Below, piece by piece: positions 37,107 through 47,438 of a stretch of 64,000 nt of DNA (its first letter is position 1; every line of letters begins with the position of its first letter). The stretch is from Gammaproteobacteria bacterium (lineage in GTDB: Bacteria > Pseudomonadota > Gammaproteobacteria > Enterobacterales > Kangiellaceae). The stretch spans positions 1-64,000 of the forward strand of contig JABXHQ010000082.1 in the NCBI GenBank assembly GCA_013373545.1, in the 5' to 3' direction. A program made the position numbers and the translations under genes. A model generated the notes under the pieces. The model saw nothing but the letters and a program-made list of their open reading frames with translations, had not been told where the DNA came from and ran no database searches.

Positions 37107-38090
37107 TTAAGTGGGTTCAATTTCGCGAATATGGCGGCCAACTGATAACCAGCTGCCCAATAAGCCAAGTCCGGTGGCGATGCCAATTAGCTGTAGTGCC
37201 TCGAACAGCCCAAGGCCACTAAGCTGAAATTGACTCTCATACAGCCCCGCTAAATTACGTACCGGATCTTTCAGCCAGAGCACGCTAAGGTTGACCAAAA
37301 GCCAACTGATGGTTCCGGCTAGAATGCCGTACCACAGGCCTGAATAAAGAAAAGGCCGGCGGATAAATGCATCGGTTGCTCCGACTAGTTTGATGATTTG
37401 GATTTCCTCGCGTTTGTTTTGAATTGCGAGGCGAATGGTATTACCGACAATTAACAGTACCGCGAGCCCAAGCAAAACGCCCAATGCACTTACCGCTCGT
37501 TGTGCGATATCCATCATACTGTAAAGTTTGCGCACCCACTGCAAATCGAGCTGAGCGAGTTCAATTTCCGGCATGGCTTGCAGCTCGCTCAGTAAATCGG
37601 CCGACGCTTGTGGTGAGCTATGCGCTTGTGTGGGTGTCACGACTAAGGTGTCGGGAAGCGGATTGTCGTCTAGCAGCGCAATAGCATCGCCGAATCCCGA
37701 TAGAGATTGAAACTCTGCCAAGCCTTCTGCTTTCGGAATGTACAGCACTGCAGCTATTTTGGGGGAGCGTTCTAAGTCACTGGTAAGTCGGGTAATTTGT
37801 TGGCTACTGAGCTGAGGTTTTAAGAACAACGATATTTGTGTGGCATTGTCCCAGCCACTGGACACTGCTTGGGCATTCTTAAGGAAAACATGAAAAGCGG
37901 CCGGCATTGCCAGCGCGATGGCGAGAACCGCAATGGTCATTAGGCTCGACAATGGCGTTCGAAACAACTCAGAAAGTCCTTTTCGACACTCAAGACTGTG
38001 CTGCCTTAGGCCCATCGCAATGCGCGACGAAAAAGTGCTGCCACTTGATAATTGAGCGCCTTTATTCGATTTTTCTTTTTGCTGGCTCAT
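37107..38090 (-). CDS. ftsX: Cell division permease FtsX
   Basis: Four-TM FtsX topology; follows ftsE with ATGA overlap; ftsYEX-rpoH order. Confidence 0.95.
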   Translation of the reverse strand: MSQQKEKSNKGAQLSSGSTFSSRIAMGLRQHSLECRKGLSELFRTPLSSLMTIAVLAIALAMPAAFHVFLKNAQAVSSGWDNATQISLFLKPQLSSQQITRLTSDLERSPKIAAVLYIPKAEGLAEFQSLSGFGDAIALLDDNPLPDTLVVTPTQAHSSPQASADLLSELQAMPEIELAQLDLQWVRKLYSMMDIAQRAVSALGVLLGLAVLLIVGNTIRLAIQNKREEIQIIKLVGATDAFIRRPFLYSGLWYGILAGTISWLLVNLSVLWLKDPVRNLAGLYESQFQLSGLGLFEALQLIGIATGLGLLGSWLSVGRHIREIEPT

Positions 38091-38773
38091 GATGACGCGC
38101 CTCCATTGGCTTGCAGTCCATCTTGAATCAACTGGCCTTCTTTTAAGGTCATTACCCGGTGCGGCAAGCGTGCGATCAGGCCTAAATCATGCGACGCAAT
38201 GAGCACACTGACACCCACTTGGTTAAATTGTTCGAACAGCGCCATAATCTCGGCTGATAACTCTGGATCCAGGTTTCCCGTCGGCTCATCCGCTAACAAA
38301 AGCGGTGGCTTATTGACCACAGCACGGGCGATACCAACTCTTTGCTGCTCCCCGCCTGATAGCATGATTGGGTATAACTTTTCTTTCGATAGCAACCCAA
38401 CTTTATCCAACGCAGCTCGCACGCGGCGTCCGATTTCTTTGTGAGGATGGCCAGCGATGACTAACGGCAAGGCGACATTGTCAAAAATCGTACGATCGAA
38501 AAGTAAACGATGATCTTGAAAGATCATCCCGATATTGCGGCGAATGTAAGGGATTTTACGTTTGCCAATACGACCAACGTTACGACCATCGATAATAACC
38601 TGACCGGAAGTTGGCTTTTCCATTACGCAAATCAATTTAAGTAGGGTACTTTTACCGGCGCCGGAGTGTCCGGTCAAAAATGACATCTCACCGCTACCTA
38701 GTGTAAACGTCACATTTCTGAGTGCTTCGTGTCCATTAGGATAGCGTTTTGAGACTTCGTTAAATTGAATCAT
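38087..38773 (-). CDS. ftsE: Cell division ATP-binding protein FtsE
   Basis: MIQFNEVSKRYPNGHEALRNVTF; GHSGAGKSTLLKLI; LSGGEQQRVGIARA. Confidence 0.97.
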   Translation of the reverse strand: MIQFNEVSKRYPNGHEALRNVTFTLGSGEMSFLTGHSGAGKSTLLKLICVMEKPTSGQVIIDGRNVGRIGKRKIPYIRRNIGMIFQDHRLLFDRTIFDNVALPLVIAGHPHKEIGRRVRAALDKVGLLSKEKLYPIMLSGGEQQRVGIARAVVNKPPLLLADEPTGNLDPELSAEIMALFEQFNQVGVSVLIASHDLGLIARLPHRVMTLKEGQLIQDGLQANGGASS

Positions 38774-38783
38774 AAGTTTTTTA

Positions 38784-39851
38784 TTATTGTTCAGCTACGT
38801 CAAATAACGCGTTAATAAACTCAGTGGCATTAAACGCCCTGAGGTCGTCGAGTCCTTCACCCACCCCAATAAAACGAATCGGAGTTTGAGTTTTGCGCGC
38901 TAGCGCAAAGATTACCCCACCTTTTGCGGTACCGTCTAGTTTAGTCAAGGTAATACCGGTTAGGCCGATGGCTTTGCTAAATTGTTCGGCTTGATTCAAA
39001 GCGTTTTGTCCAGTTCCAGCATCGAGAACCAGCATGACTTCATGTGGCGCATGCGCATCTAATTTCCCAAGCACTCGCTTAACCTTAGCGAGCTCATCCA
39101 TAAGATTAGCTTTGGTGTGCAGTCGTCCAGCCGTGTCAGCGATGAGTACATCGACGTTCTTTGATTGCGCTGAAGCCAATGCGTCGTAAATAACGGATGC
39201 TGAATCGGCACCTTCTTGCTGCGCGACCACCGGGATTTGGTTGCGCTGCCCCCAAACTTGTAACTGTTCGGTGGCCGCCGCGCGGAAGGTATCCCCCGCC
39301 GCTAACATCACTGATAACCCTTGTCGCTTATATTGCTGAGCCAATTTGCCAATGGTCGTGGTTTTCCCAACGCCATTGACCCCCACCATTAAAATGACGA
39401 AAGGACCTTGATGATCTGGTGGAATTTCTAACCGCTGCTCGACGGGCTCAATCATCGCTTGCAGTAATTGTTGCAAACGCGCCATCAGCGCCGACGCGTC
39501 GCTTAACTCGTTGCGTCTAGTTTGCTCGGTTAATTGCTGAATAATTTCGGTGGTAGCGTCAATTCCGATATCCGCCATCAGCAGTTGGGTTTCAATTTCT
39601 TCGAGTAAGTCATCGTCTATTTGCTTGCGACCAAGAACCAGTGAGGCCAAACCATCGGCAAATCCGCTTCGAGTTTTGCTTAGGCCTTGTTTAAGGCGCG
39701 CAAAAAAACCGGCTTCGCTCTCAGGTTTCGTTTGCGTCTCCGGTTGCGCGGCGTTTTCGGTGTTCGGGTCATCCGTCTGGCTTTGTTCTTTTTTTAACCA
39801 GCCAAACAATCCGCCAGATTTTTTCGGTTTAGAATCAGTTTTATCAGACAT
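38784..39851 (-). CDS. ftsY: Signal recognition particle receptor FtsY
   Basis: GVNGVGKTTTIGKLA; AGDTFRAAATEQLQVW; DTAGRLHTKANLMDEL. Confidence 0.98.
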   Translation of the reverse strand: MSDKTDSKPKKSGGLFGWLKKEQSQTDDPNTENAAQPETQTKPESEAGFFARLKQGLSKTRSGFADGLASLVLGRKQIDDDLLEEIETQLLMADIGIDATTEIIQQLTEQTRRNELSDASALMARLQQLLQAMIEPVEQRLEIPPDHQGPFVILMVGVNGVGKTTTIGKLAQQYKRQGLSVMLAAGDTFRAAATEQLQVWGQRNQIPVVAQQEGADSASVIYDALASAQSKNVDVLIADTAGRLHTKANLMDELAKVKRVLGKLDAHAPHEVMLVLDAGTGQNALNQAEQFSKAIGLTGITLTKLDGTAKGGVIFALARKTQTPIRFIGVGEGLDDLRAFNATEFINALFDVAEQ

Positions 39852-39960
39852 AGTAAATCGAAGTTGAGTTTCCCTGTCGGCTGACAGCGCTTATAATGTT
39901 GGGGTAATTTAACCGCATATCGTACCATTAATCGAATCAAAGCCATAGTGAGATGTCAGC

Positions 39961-40569
39961 ATGATCCATCAAAATAAGCGTCGTCCTGTTAAAGGAGGCC
40001 GAGTCGGTCAAGTTCGCATCATTGGTGGGCGCTGGAAGGGAAGACGACTTAAGTTTGTCGAGGTGAATGGCCTACGCCCAACGTTGGATCGAGTGCGAGA
40101 AACCTTATTTAACTGGTTAATGTATGATGTTGCTGGCGCGCGCTGTTTAGACTTGTTCGCTGGTAGCGCAGCGATTGGTATAGAAGCATTATCGCGTGGT
40201 GCTAAAGAAGTCGTTTTTGTCGAAAAAAACAAGAAGGCAGCTGATTACATTCATCACAACCTCAAAGAGTTAGCCTTTACTAATGCGCGAGTATTCAATA
40301 CCAGCGCTGAAGTGGTTTTGAAAAAAAATGAACAACCCTACGATATTATTTTTATCGATCCGCCATTTTATCAAGATTTCCTCGATAAGATTTTACAAGG
40401 ACTTAATATACCGGCGTTCGTTCACGAAGGAACCCTAGTTTACGTTGAACGAGAGCGCCATAGCGATGACATTACGGTTCCGGACAATTGGCAGCTGGAA
40501 AAATCTAAGCAAGTCGGCGGCCTAGAATTTTATTTATATCGTGTCACTGTTGCAGAGTCAGGACTATAA
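39961..40569 (+). CDS. rsmD: 16S rRNA (guanine-966-N2) methyltransferase
   Basis: RIIGGRWKGRRLKF; LRPTLDRVRETLFNWL; CLDLFAGSAAIGIEALSRGA; FIDPPF. Confidence 0.94.
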   Translation: MIHQNKRRPVKGGRVGQVRIIGGRWKGRRLKFVEVNGLRPTLDRVRETLFNWLMYDVAGARCLDLFAGSAAIGIEALSRGAKEVVFVEKNKKAADYIHHNLKELAFTNARVFNTSAEVVLKKNEQPYDIIFIDPPFYQDFLDKILQGLNIPAFVHEGTLVYVERERHSDDITVPDNWQLEKSKQVGGLEFYLYRVTVAESGL

Positions 40570-40571
40570 AC

Positions 40572-42401
40572 TTGTTTAAATTTTTTGAACGTTTGACCAA
40601 GCCGTTTCCGAGTGCAGAGCCGACCCAGCCACCACAAGGAATATTTCAGTTTTGTCGGCACTACACCAAAGGAATGGAGCGACCACTGATAATAATGTCG
40701 CTGTTAACTGCGCTGATGGCAGTTATTGAAGTGTCATTATTTGGCTTTATGGGAAATACGGTTGATTGGCTTACTCAGTACGAGCCAGACGCGTTTTTTG
40801 CTGCCCAATGGCCAACTTTATTAGCACTGGGTATTGTACTTGTCGTTATTTTACCATTATTGGTTTGGCTACATTCCAACATTACTCATCAATCTTTGTT
40901 GGGTAATTATCCGATGAGTATTCGTTGGCGAGCGCATCAATATTTACTCAAACAAAGCATTGGTTTCTATCAAAATGACTTTGCCGGTCGTGTTGCGACT
41001 AAAGTAATGCAAACCTCGCTTGCTGTGCGCGAAACCGTTATGAAGTTAATGGATGTTTTGTTGTACATCACCATCTACTTTATTAGCGCTTTGATTTTAC
41101 TCGCAATGGCGCATTATTGGTTGATGTTAGTCATGGTAGTTTGGTTAATTGGATATTCACTGATTCAATATTACTTTTTGCCACGGCTAAAACGCATTTC
41201 AGCGGCGCAAGCCGACGCACGCTCATTAATGACAGGTCGAATTGTTGACAGTTACAGCAATATTGCCACGGTTAAGCTGTTCGCTCATACCGATAGTGAA
41301 GCTCAGTATGCCAAAGAAAGTATGAGTGGCTTTTTGGAAACCGTTTACGGACAAATGCGCTTGGTAACCTTGTTAAGCTTTTGTGTGCAAGCGCTTAACT
41401 ACAGTTTGGTTTTTGTCACCGCGCTTACGGCGATTTATTTGTGGACTCAAGGGCAAGTGTCGCCGGGTGAAACGGCAATAGCAATCAGTCTTGCGCTGCG
41501 CCTAAACGGAATGTCGCAATGGATCATGTGGGAAATTTCGAGCTTATTTGAAAACATCGGAGCCGTTGCTGATGGAGCGACGACGCTATCCAAACCGCGA
41601 GAAGTGCTCGATTGCGACGATGCAACACCGATTAAAATACACTCGGGTAAAATTGAGTTTTCGAATGTTGCCTTTCATTATGGCAAAGCCGCCGGTGTCT
41701 TAGAGCAATTTAATTTAACCATTCAGCCGGGCGAAAAAATAGGGTTGGTTGGTAAAAGTGGTGCTGGAAAATCCACCCTGGTAAATTTGCTGCTGCGTTT
41801 TTATGATGTTGAGAGCGGTGAGATTCTGATTGATGAACAGCCAATTAAATTAGCACAGCAAGAGTCTTTACGGGCGCAGATAGGTATGGTGACGCAAGAT
41901 ACATCATTGCTTCACCGATCGGTACGAGAGAACATTTTATATGGGCGGCCTGACGCAACTGAACAAGAATTGTGGCGTGCTATTCAATTGGCAGAAGCCG
42001 ACGAATTCATTGCTCACCTTGAAGACCCTCATGGCAACAAAGGATTGGATGCCGAAGTTGGCGAGCGTGGTGTTAAGCTTTCCGGCGGCCAGCGGCAGCG
42101 CATCGCGATTGCTCGAGTATTGTTGAAAGATGCTCCTATTTTGGTGTTAGACGAAGCAACCTCTGCGTTAGATTCAGAAGTTGAAGCCGCGATTCAAAGT
42201 AGTTTGGAAAAGTTGATGCAAGGCAAAACGGTCATTGCTATTGCCCATCGACTATCGACCATTGCGGCTATGGATCGGCTGGTGGTTTTAGATCAAGGTC
42301 AGATTGTTGAGCAAGGCAGTCATCGTGAGTTACTGCAAAAAAATGGTGTTTATGCACAGCTATGGGCGCATCAAACCGGTGGGTTTTTGGGTGAATCCTA
42401 G
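40572..42401 (+). CDS. ABC transporter, fused permease and ATP-binding protein
   Basis: Six-TM exporter domain; GKSGAGKSTLVNLLLRFYD; LSGGQRQRIAIARVLLKDAPILVLDEATSALDSE. Confidence 0.93.
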   Translation: MFKFFERLTKPFPSAEPTQPPQGIFQFCRHYTKGMERPLIIMSLLTALMAVIEVSLFGFMGNTVDWLTQYEPDAFFAAQWPTLLALGIVLVVILPLLVWLHSNITHQSLLGNYPMSIRWRAHQYLLKQSIGFYQNDFAGRVATKVMQTSLAVRETVMKLMDVLLYITIYFISALILLAMAHYWLMLVMVVWLIGYSLIQYYFLPRLKRISAAQADARSLMTGRIVDSYSNIATVKLFAHTDSEAQYAKESMSGFLETVYGQMRLVTLLSFCVQALNYSLVFVTALTAIYLWTQGQVSPGETAIAISLALRLNGMSQWIMWEISSLFENIGAVADGATTLSKPREVLDCDDATPIKIHSGKIEFSNVAFHYGKAAGVLEQFNLTIQPGEKIGLVGKSGAGKSTLVNLLLRFYDVESGEILIDEQPIKLAQQESLRAQIGMVTQDTSLLHRSVRENILYGRPDATEQELWRAIQLAEADEFIAHLEDPHGNKGLDAEVGERGVKLSGGQRQRIAIARVLLKDAPILVLDEATSALDSEVEAAIQSSLEKLMQGKTVIAIAHRLSTIAAMDRLVVLDQGQIVEQGSHRELLQKNGVYAQLWAHQTGGFLGES

Positions 42402-42402
42402 T

Positions 42403-43143
42403 TTAAGTCAAATACACATCAAATCGATGTTTCTTCATTTTTATTTGGTGAGTAGGTGCTTGATTGGCAAGAAATGGTGCTGACTGAGGTCGCTTGACGA
42501 CGACGCGTTTGCGGGCTTTTTGTTTAGCCGCCAGCAGCAGTTCGTCGGCATCTAAGTCACTCCCGGCTAGTTGTTTAAATACCTGCATTTCTTTTTTAAC
42601 CGCCGCAGATTTTTCGCGACTGGGATACATCGGGTCGAGGTAAATCACATCCGCCATTTCAGTGTGCTTGGCCGTTTGCAGATAATCTACGGCGTTGGCG
42701 TGGCTAAGCTTCCAGGATGGCTGTGGCGTATTAAGCTGATTCATGAGTCGGCGATGCGCATCTTCCAGTAGCGCGAAGATAATTGGTTGACGCTCAATTG
42801 AATGGACCTCGCAACCGAGCGACCAGAGTAAAAAAGACTCTCTTCCCATTCCCGCAGTGGCATCAATGACCGAAGGCACTTGATCGCCTTTGATTCCGAT
42901 GGCTTTGGCAACACCCTCTTTGCGGCCTCCGCCATGATTGGCTCGATAGCGGAGCGCGCCATCAAGAAAGTCGAAGCAAACGGTAAAGTTTTGCTGCATC
43001 AGCTGACCGGTGAGTTGTAAGCAGTCATTAGTATTGTGGTCTAAACGCCAAAGATCATCAGATATCGTTAAGCTGGCTGGAGTGACCTGCTCAATATTGC
43101 AGCGTTGGCTAAGGCTATCACTGGTTGTTTGGATGGTGGGCAC
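42403..43143 (-). CDS. rsmJ: 16S rRNA (guanine-1516-N2) methyltransferase
   Basis: VIDATAGMGRESFLLWSLGCEV; VIYLDPMYPSREKSAAVKKEMQVF. Confidence 0.93.
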   Translation of the reverse strand: MPTIQTTSDSLSQRCNIEQVTPASLTISDDLWRLDHNTNDCLQLTGQLMQQNFTVCFDFLDGALRYRANHGGGRKEGVAKAIGIKGDQVPSVIDATAGMGRESFLLWSLGCEVHSIERQPIIFALLEDAHRRLMNQLNTPQPSWKLSHANAVDYLQTAKHTEMADVIYLDPMYPSREKSAAVKKEMQVFKQLAGSDLDADELLLAAKQKARKRVVVKRPQSAPFLANQAPTHQIKMKKHRFDVYLT

Positions 43144-43201
43144 AGTGCTACTACCAAGAAAAAAGGCCAGTGTACCGGTCGTGACTCAATTGGTAAATTA
43201 G

Positions 43202-43486
43202 TTAGTCATTGTTTGCACTTAACTCGCGACGTGATAATGCGCAGCGACCATTCGCGCAGTAGAGCTTACGCCCTTCTTGATAGCCTTTTTGATATTGTTG
43301 CGCATCAAAGTCTTCTGACGCTCCGCCGCGCACGACATGATAATTATTGCGCCAGTTGGGCGATATTCCGGCTTGGCCTTCTTGCTTACCGATATTGTAC
43401 CAATTGGACGTGGTGGCTTGTGGGATAACCCATTGATTACAACCGGATAGCAGAGCGATGGTGCAGAAAAACAGCAAATAGCGCAT
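43202..43486 (-). CDS. Small DUF2799-like lipoprotein
   Basis: MRYLLFFCTIALLSGCNQ lipobox; repeated Y.xG...G pattern (YNIGKQEGQAG, YQKGYQEGRKLYC). Confidence 0.65.
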   Translation of the reverse strand: MRYLLFFCTIALLSGCNQWVIPQATTSNWYNIGKQEGQAGISPNWRNNYHVVRGGASEDFDAQQYQKGYQEGRKLYCANGRCALSRRELSANND

Positions 43487-43599
43487 AGGGATAAAACCTC
43501 CTTGGTTATCTTTAAGTAAAGTTTAAAACCGCATATTTGCAACGCAATGACGCAAAAATTTTGTCTTTTAATCAATGCGTATTCGGCTTAGCAATTCAA

Positions 43600-43629
43600 T
43601 TGACATACCAACTGGTCTGTTTATATAAT
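43600..43629 (+). promoter_or_regulatory. Sigma-70 promoter of the MMPL operon
   Basis: TTGACA-N18-TATAAT. Confidence 0.75.
43603..43620 (+). promoter_or_regulatory. Candidate TetR-family operator
   Basis: Imperfect palindrome ACATACCAACTGGTCTGT (14 of 18 positions dyad-symmetric) between -35 and -10. Confidence 0.55.
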
Positions 43630-43704
43630 CGCCGCCTACAATCGTATTTTTTGCGATCATGACGGTTAATCATGATCGAATACTCGAGTAATGGAGCTTG
43701 CTCA

Positions 43705-46038
43705 ATGTCTAAATCTTTAACTGTTCGATATGCCGAGTGGGTAATTCGAGCGCGCTGGTGGATCCTGCTTTTTTCTGTGCTCGGTTTGGTCGCAATGATG
43801 GCCGGCTTTCGCAATTTCGATTTTAAAAGCGACTATCGAATCTTCTTTTCTGAAGATAACCCTGAGCTAATTGCTTTTAACAACATGCAAGATACCTACT
43901 CGAAAGCTGATAACGTGATGTTTGTTATACAGCCTAAAGACGGTTCGGTTTTCACAAAAAGTACGCTCGAATCCATCGTTTGGTTAACTGAGCAAGCTTG
44001 GCAAACACCTTTATCAACGCGGGTTGATTCGATTACTAACTTTCAATACACCTATGCCGAAGAAGATTTTTTAACCGTTGAAAATCTGGTCGTTGATGGG
44101 CAAAGCTTAACTGAACAAGATCTCCAGCGAGTACGTGAAGTGGCGCTTAATGAACCTTTGTTGGCAGGTCGCTTGATTGCCCACGACGGTCTAACTACGG
44201 CGGTAAATGTAACCGTACAGATGCCCGACGATCCGCAGACCGAAGAAGAAAAAACGGCGGTGATGAAAGTAGCCGGATTTGCCCGTGATTTGGCCCAACA
44301 ACTGCGCGAGCGCGATCCTAACTTAGAGGTTCGTTTGACCGGAATGGTCATGATGAATGTGTCTTTTCCGGAGGCTACCCTTAAAGACTTATCGAGTTTA
44401 TTGCCATTAATGGGGTTAGTCGTAGTCCCGCTATTTATGTGGTTTATGGTGCGCACTGTCAGCGGAGTATTTGCGTCACTATTATTGAACTTGTTTGCTA
44501 TTTTCGGCGCATGGGGGATGTTTTTTTGGCTCGGAGGTTATTTATCCGGGCCATCGATGAGCACACCTATCGTGATCTTAACCATGGGAGTCGCCGATGC
44601 GGTGCATATTTTGGTGACGTTCATTCAGCAAATTCGCCGCGGAGAAACGCGGCAGCAAGCGATGGTGGAATCATTGCGAATCAATATGCAACCGGTATTT
44701 TTGACCAGTTTAACAACGGTGATTGGCTTTTTGAGTATGAACGCATCCGATGTTCCGCCGCTCCATGATTTTGGCAACATTATTGCCATCGGGGTCGCGC
44801 TCGCATTTATTTATTCGGTTACTTTCTTACCAGCCATTATGATGGTATTGCCGCTAAAAGTTAACCCAAAAGAACCACGCGCCTATCATTGGATGGACAA
44901 CCTCGGTGACTGGGTTATCGCAAAGCGTAAGTTGTTATTGCCCAGTGTTGCGCTAATTTCAGTCGGCTTGGTTGCGTTTATTCCAAGCAATCAGTTGAAT
45001 GATGAGTTTGTAAAATATTTCAGCGAAGAAGTTCCGTTTCGTGCAGATACCGATTTTACTAATGAACACTTAACGGGCATCTACAATGTTTTTGTTGCGG
45101 TGAAAACGGGTGAGAGCAATGGCATTTCCGCGCCCGAGTATTTGGCTGTGCTGGATAAGTTTAGCCAAGATGCCAAGCAGTGGCCCGAAGTACGCCATGT
45201 GGAGTCGTTGAGTCACATTATGAAACGGCTAAACAAAAATATGCACGGTGATGATGAACAATGGTACCGCTTGCCTGAAGATAAAGAGTTAGCCGCGCAA
45301 TATTTATTAATGTACGAGTTTTCATTACCACAAGGGCTCGATCTGACTAATCAAATTGATCTTGATAAAAGTGCGGTAAGAGTAGGCTTAACTTTGTTTA
45401 ATATGTCCTCTAATGAATTGCTAGCATTAGAGGAAAGAATTAATCAATGGTTCGCTCAACATGCTCCTCAATACGCAATTGATATTGCTAGCTCAAACTT
45501 AATGTTTGCCCATATTGGAGAGCGCAACATTAAGAGCAGTTTAGGAGGAACCGCTATTGCTTTGATTTTAATTTCATTGATACTAATGGTTGCACTGCGC
45601 TCATTTAAGCTCGGTATGCTCAGCTTAATTCCTAACTTATTGCCCGCCGCTATCGCGTTCGGTCTATGGGGAATTTTAGTTTCAAACGTAGGTATGGGAT
45701 TATCGGTAGTTGTTGGCATGACCTTAGGCATTGTCGTTGATGATACCGTACACTTCTTAAGTAAGTACTTGCGGGCACGTCGAGAGAAAAATTTGAGTCC
45801 GCAAGAAGCGGTTCGTTATGCCTTTCAAACGGTTGGCATGGCTTTAACAGTGACTACTATTGTCTTGGTTGCTGGCTTTATTATTATGACATTTTCCGAT
45901 TTTACCATGAATAGCGACATGGGCTTGATGACCGCGATTACCATCGCCGTTGCTTTATTGGTAGACTTTCTACTATTACCTCCCCTGTTAATAAAACTCG
46001 AGGAAAAATCACATGCAAAAACTGCTAATCACGCTTAG
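43705..46038 (+). CDS. RND/MMPL superfamily transporter
   Basis: Duplicated MMPL architecture; GVADAVHILVTFIQQIRRG and GIVVDDTVHFLSKYLRARRE motifs. Start at 43705 or 43672. Confidence 0.9.
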   Translation: MSKSLTVRYAEWVIRARWWILLFSVLGLVAMMAGFRNFDFKSDYRIFFSEDNPELIAFNNMQDTYSKADNVMFVIQPKDGSVFTKSTLESIVWLTEQAWQTPLSTRVDSITNFQYTYAEEDFLTVENLVVDGQSLTEQDLQRVREVALNEPLLAGRLIAHDGLTTAVNVTVQMPDDPQTEEEKTAVMKVAGFARDLAQQLRERDPNLEVRLTGMVMMNVSFPEATLKDLSSLLPLMGLVVVPLFMWFMVRTVSGVFASLLLNLFAIFGAWGMFFWLGGYLSGPSMSTPIVILTMGVADAVHILVTFIQQIRRGETRQQAMVESLRINMQPVFLTSLTTVIGFLSMNASDVPPLHDFGNIIAIGVALAFIYSVTFLPAIMMVLPLKVNPKEPRAYHWMDNLGDWVIAKRKLLLPSVALISVGLVAFIPSNQLNDEFVKYFSEEVPFRADTDFTNEHLTGIYNVFVAVKTGESNGISAPEYLAVLDKFSQDAKQWPEVRHVESLSHIMKRLNKNMHGDDEQWYRLPEDKELAAQYLLMYEFSLPQGLDLTNQIDLDKSAVRVGLTLFNMSSNELLALEERINQWFAQHAPQYAIDIASSNLMFAHIGERNIKSSLGGTAIALILISLILMVALRSFKLGMLSLIPNLLPAAIAFGLWGILVSNVGMGLSVVVGMTLGIVVDDTVHFLSKYLRARREKNLSPQEAVRYAFQTVGMALTVTTIVLVAGFIIMTFSDFTMNSDMGLMTAITIAVALLVDFLLLPPLLIKLEEKSHAKTANHA

Positions 46039-46795
46039 TTTTCTACTGTTTTTACCTATGCTCGGATTTGCCGAGACTGCGCAAGAGAAAGGTCTTGCAA
46101 TTGCTCAAGAAGCCGAACGTCGCAACAGTGGCTGGGAGAGTTCTTCGGCGAAGATGGTGATGACTTTAATCAGCAAAAGTGGCGATACCTCAGTCCGTCA
46201 GATTCGGGTGAAATCACTAGAAGTCGAAAATGATGGTGATAAGAGCTTGACCATTTTTGATGAACCGAAAGATGTTGAGGGAACCGCATTTTTATCTTTC
46301 TCACACGCTCAAGAGCCCGATGAACAATGGCTATATTTGCCAGCATTGAAGCGCGTTAAGCGGATATCTTCTGCAAACAAATCAGGTCCGTTCATGGGCA
46401 GTGAATTTGCGTTTGAGGATCTCTCATCATTTGAAATTGAAAAGTATACTTATCAGTATCTGCGCGATGATGTGATTGACGGACAGCCCGTATTTGTCGT
46501 TGAGAGTTATCCTACTTACGAGTACTCAGGTTATACTCGACTAATCAACTATATTGATCAAAAAGAGTATCGGATTCTAAAAACCGAGTACTATGATCGC
46601 AAAAATGCGCTGCTGAAAACGTTAGTGAATAGCGATTTTAAGCAGTTTCTTGACCGCTATTGGCGTGCTCATAAGATGACCATGGAAAACCATCAGAAAG
46701 GCAAAAGTACGGTTTTAGATTGGCAAGATTATCAATTTAAAGTGGGCGTTGACGAAAAGGACTTTAACAAAAACTCACTGAAACGTTTACGCTAA
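46013..46795 (+). CDS. Outer membrane lipoprotein-sorting (LolA-like) protein
   Basis: Signal peptide; FDEPKDVEGTAFLSFSH, WLYLPALKRVKRISSANKSGPFMGSEFAFEDL typical of MMPL-partner proteins. ORF overlaps the MMPL stop. Confidence 0.88.
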   Translation: MQKLLITLSFLLFLPMLGFAETAQEKGLAIAQEAERRNSGWESSSAKMVMTLISKSGDTSVRQIRVKSLEVENDGDKSLTIFDEPKDVEGTAFLSFSHAQEPDEQWLYLPALKRVKRISSANKSGPFMGSEFAFEDLSSFEIEKYTYQYLRDDVIDGQPVFVVESYPTYEYSGYTRLINYIDQKEYRILKTEYYDRKNALLKTLVNSDFKQFLDRYWRAHKMTMENHQKGKSTVLDWQDYQFKVGVDEKDFNKNSLKRLR

Positions 46796-46811
46796 GTGAG
46801 AGGCCTTATCT

Positions 46812-47438
46812 ATGGTAAGTCGTAATCCTGACCAGACCCGTAAAAAAATTCTAGAAGCCGCATTAGAAGAAATTCACTTGCGCGGCTTTCAAGGGATGCG
46901 GGTAGAACACATTTTGCAGCGTACCGGACTGACCAAAGGTGCGTTGTACCATCACTTTACCAATAAAATGGCGATTGGTTATGCCATTGTCGATGAAATT
47001 CTCGGGCAGGATGTTATGGAGCGGTGGATTGGGCCGCTCGCTGATACTGTCGATCCCATCGCAACCTTAATTGCTATATGTGAAGGTGAGCGTGCGGGAC
47101 GGACAATTGATGAAATTGAAAAGGGTTGCCCGATCAATAACTTGAGTCAGGAAATGTCGCCAATTGATGAGGGCTTTCGAGAGCGCTTGGAAGCGGTTTA
47201 TGCTCGCTGGACAGAAGCCATTGCGACGGCTCTAGCCGCGGGGCAACAGCAGGGATATGTGCGTGAAGATATCGATCCGGCCAAAGTGGCGCGGTTTCTG
47301 TTAGCCTCATTACAAGGCATTATCGGAGTCGCGAAGTGTTGTAAAAATGAGCAAGCATTGGATGATATGGCGGAATGCTTTCGTGGGTATTTGATGCAAT
47401 TGCGGCCGATGGAAAGTTCATTAAAAACAGCCAGTTAA
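46812..47438 (+). CDS. TetR/AcrR-family transcriptional regulator
   Basis: TRKKILEAALEEIHLRGFQGMRVEHILQRTGLTKGALYHHFTNKMAIGYAI. Confidence 0.93.
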   Translation: MVSRNPDQTRKKILEAALEEIHLRGFQGMRVEHILQRTGLTKGALYHHFTNKMAIGYAIVDEILGQDVMERWIGPLADTVDPIATLIAICEGERAGRTIDEIEKGCPINNLSQEMSPIDEGFRERLEAVYARWTEAIATALAAGQQQGYVREDIDPAKVARFLLASLQGIIGVAKCCKNEQALDDMAECFRGYLMQLRPMESSLKTAS

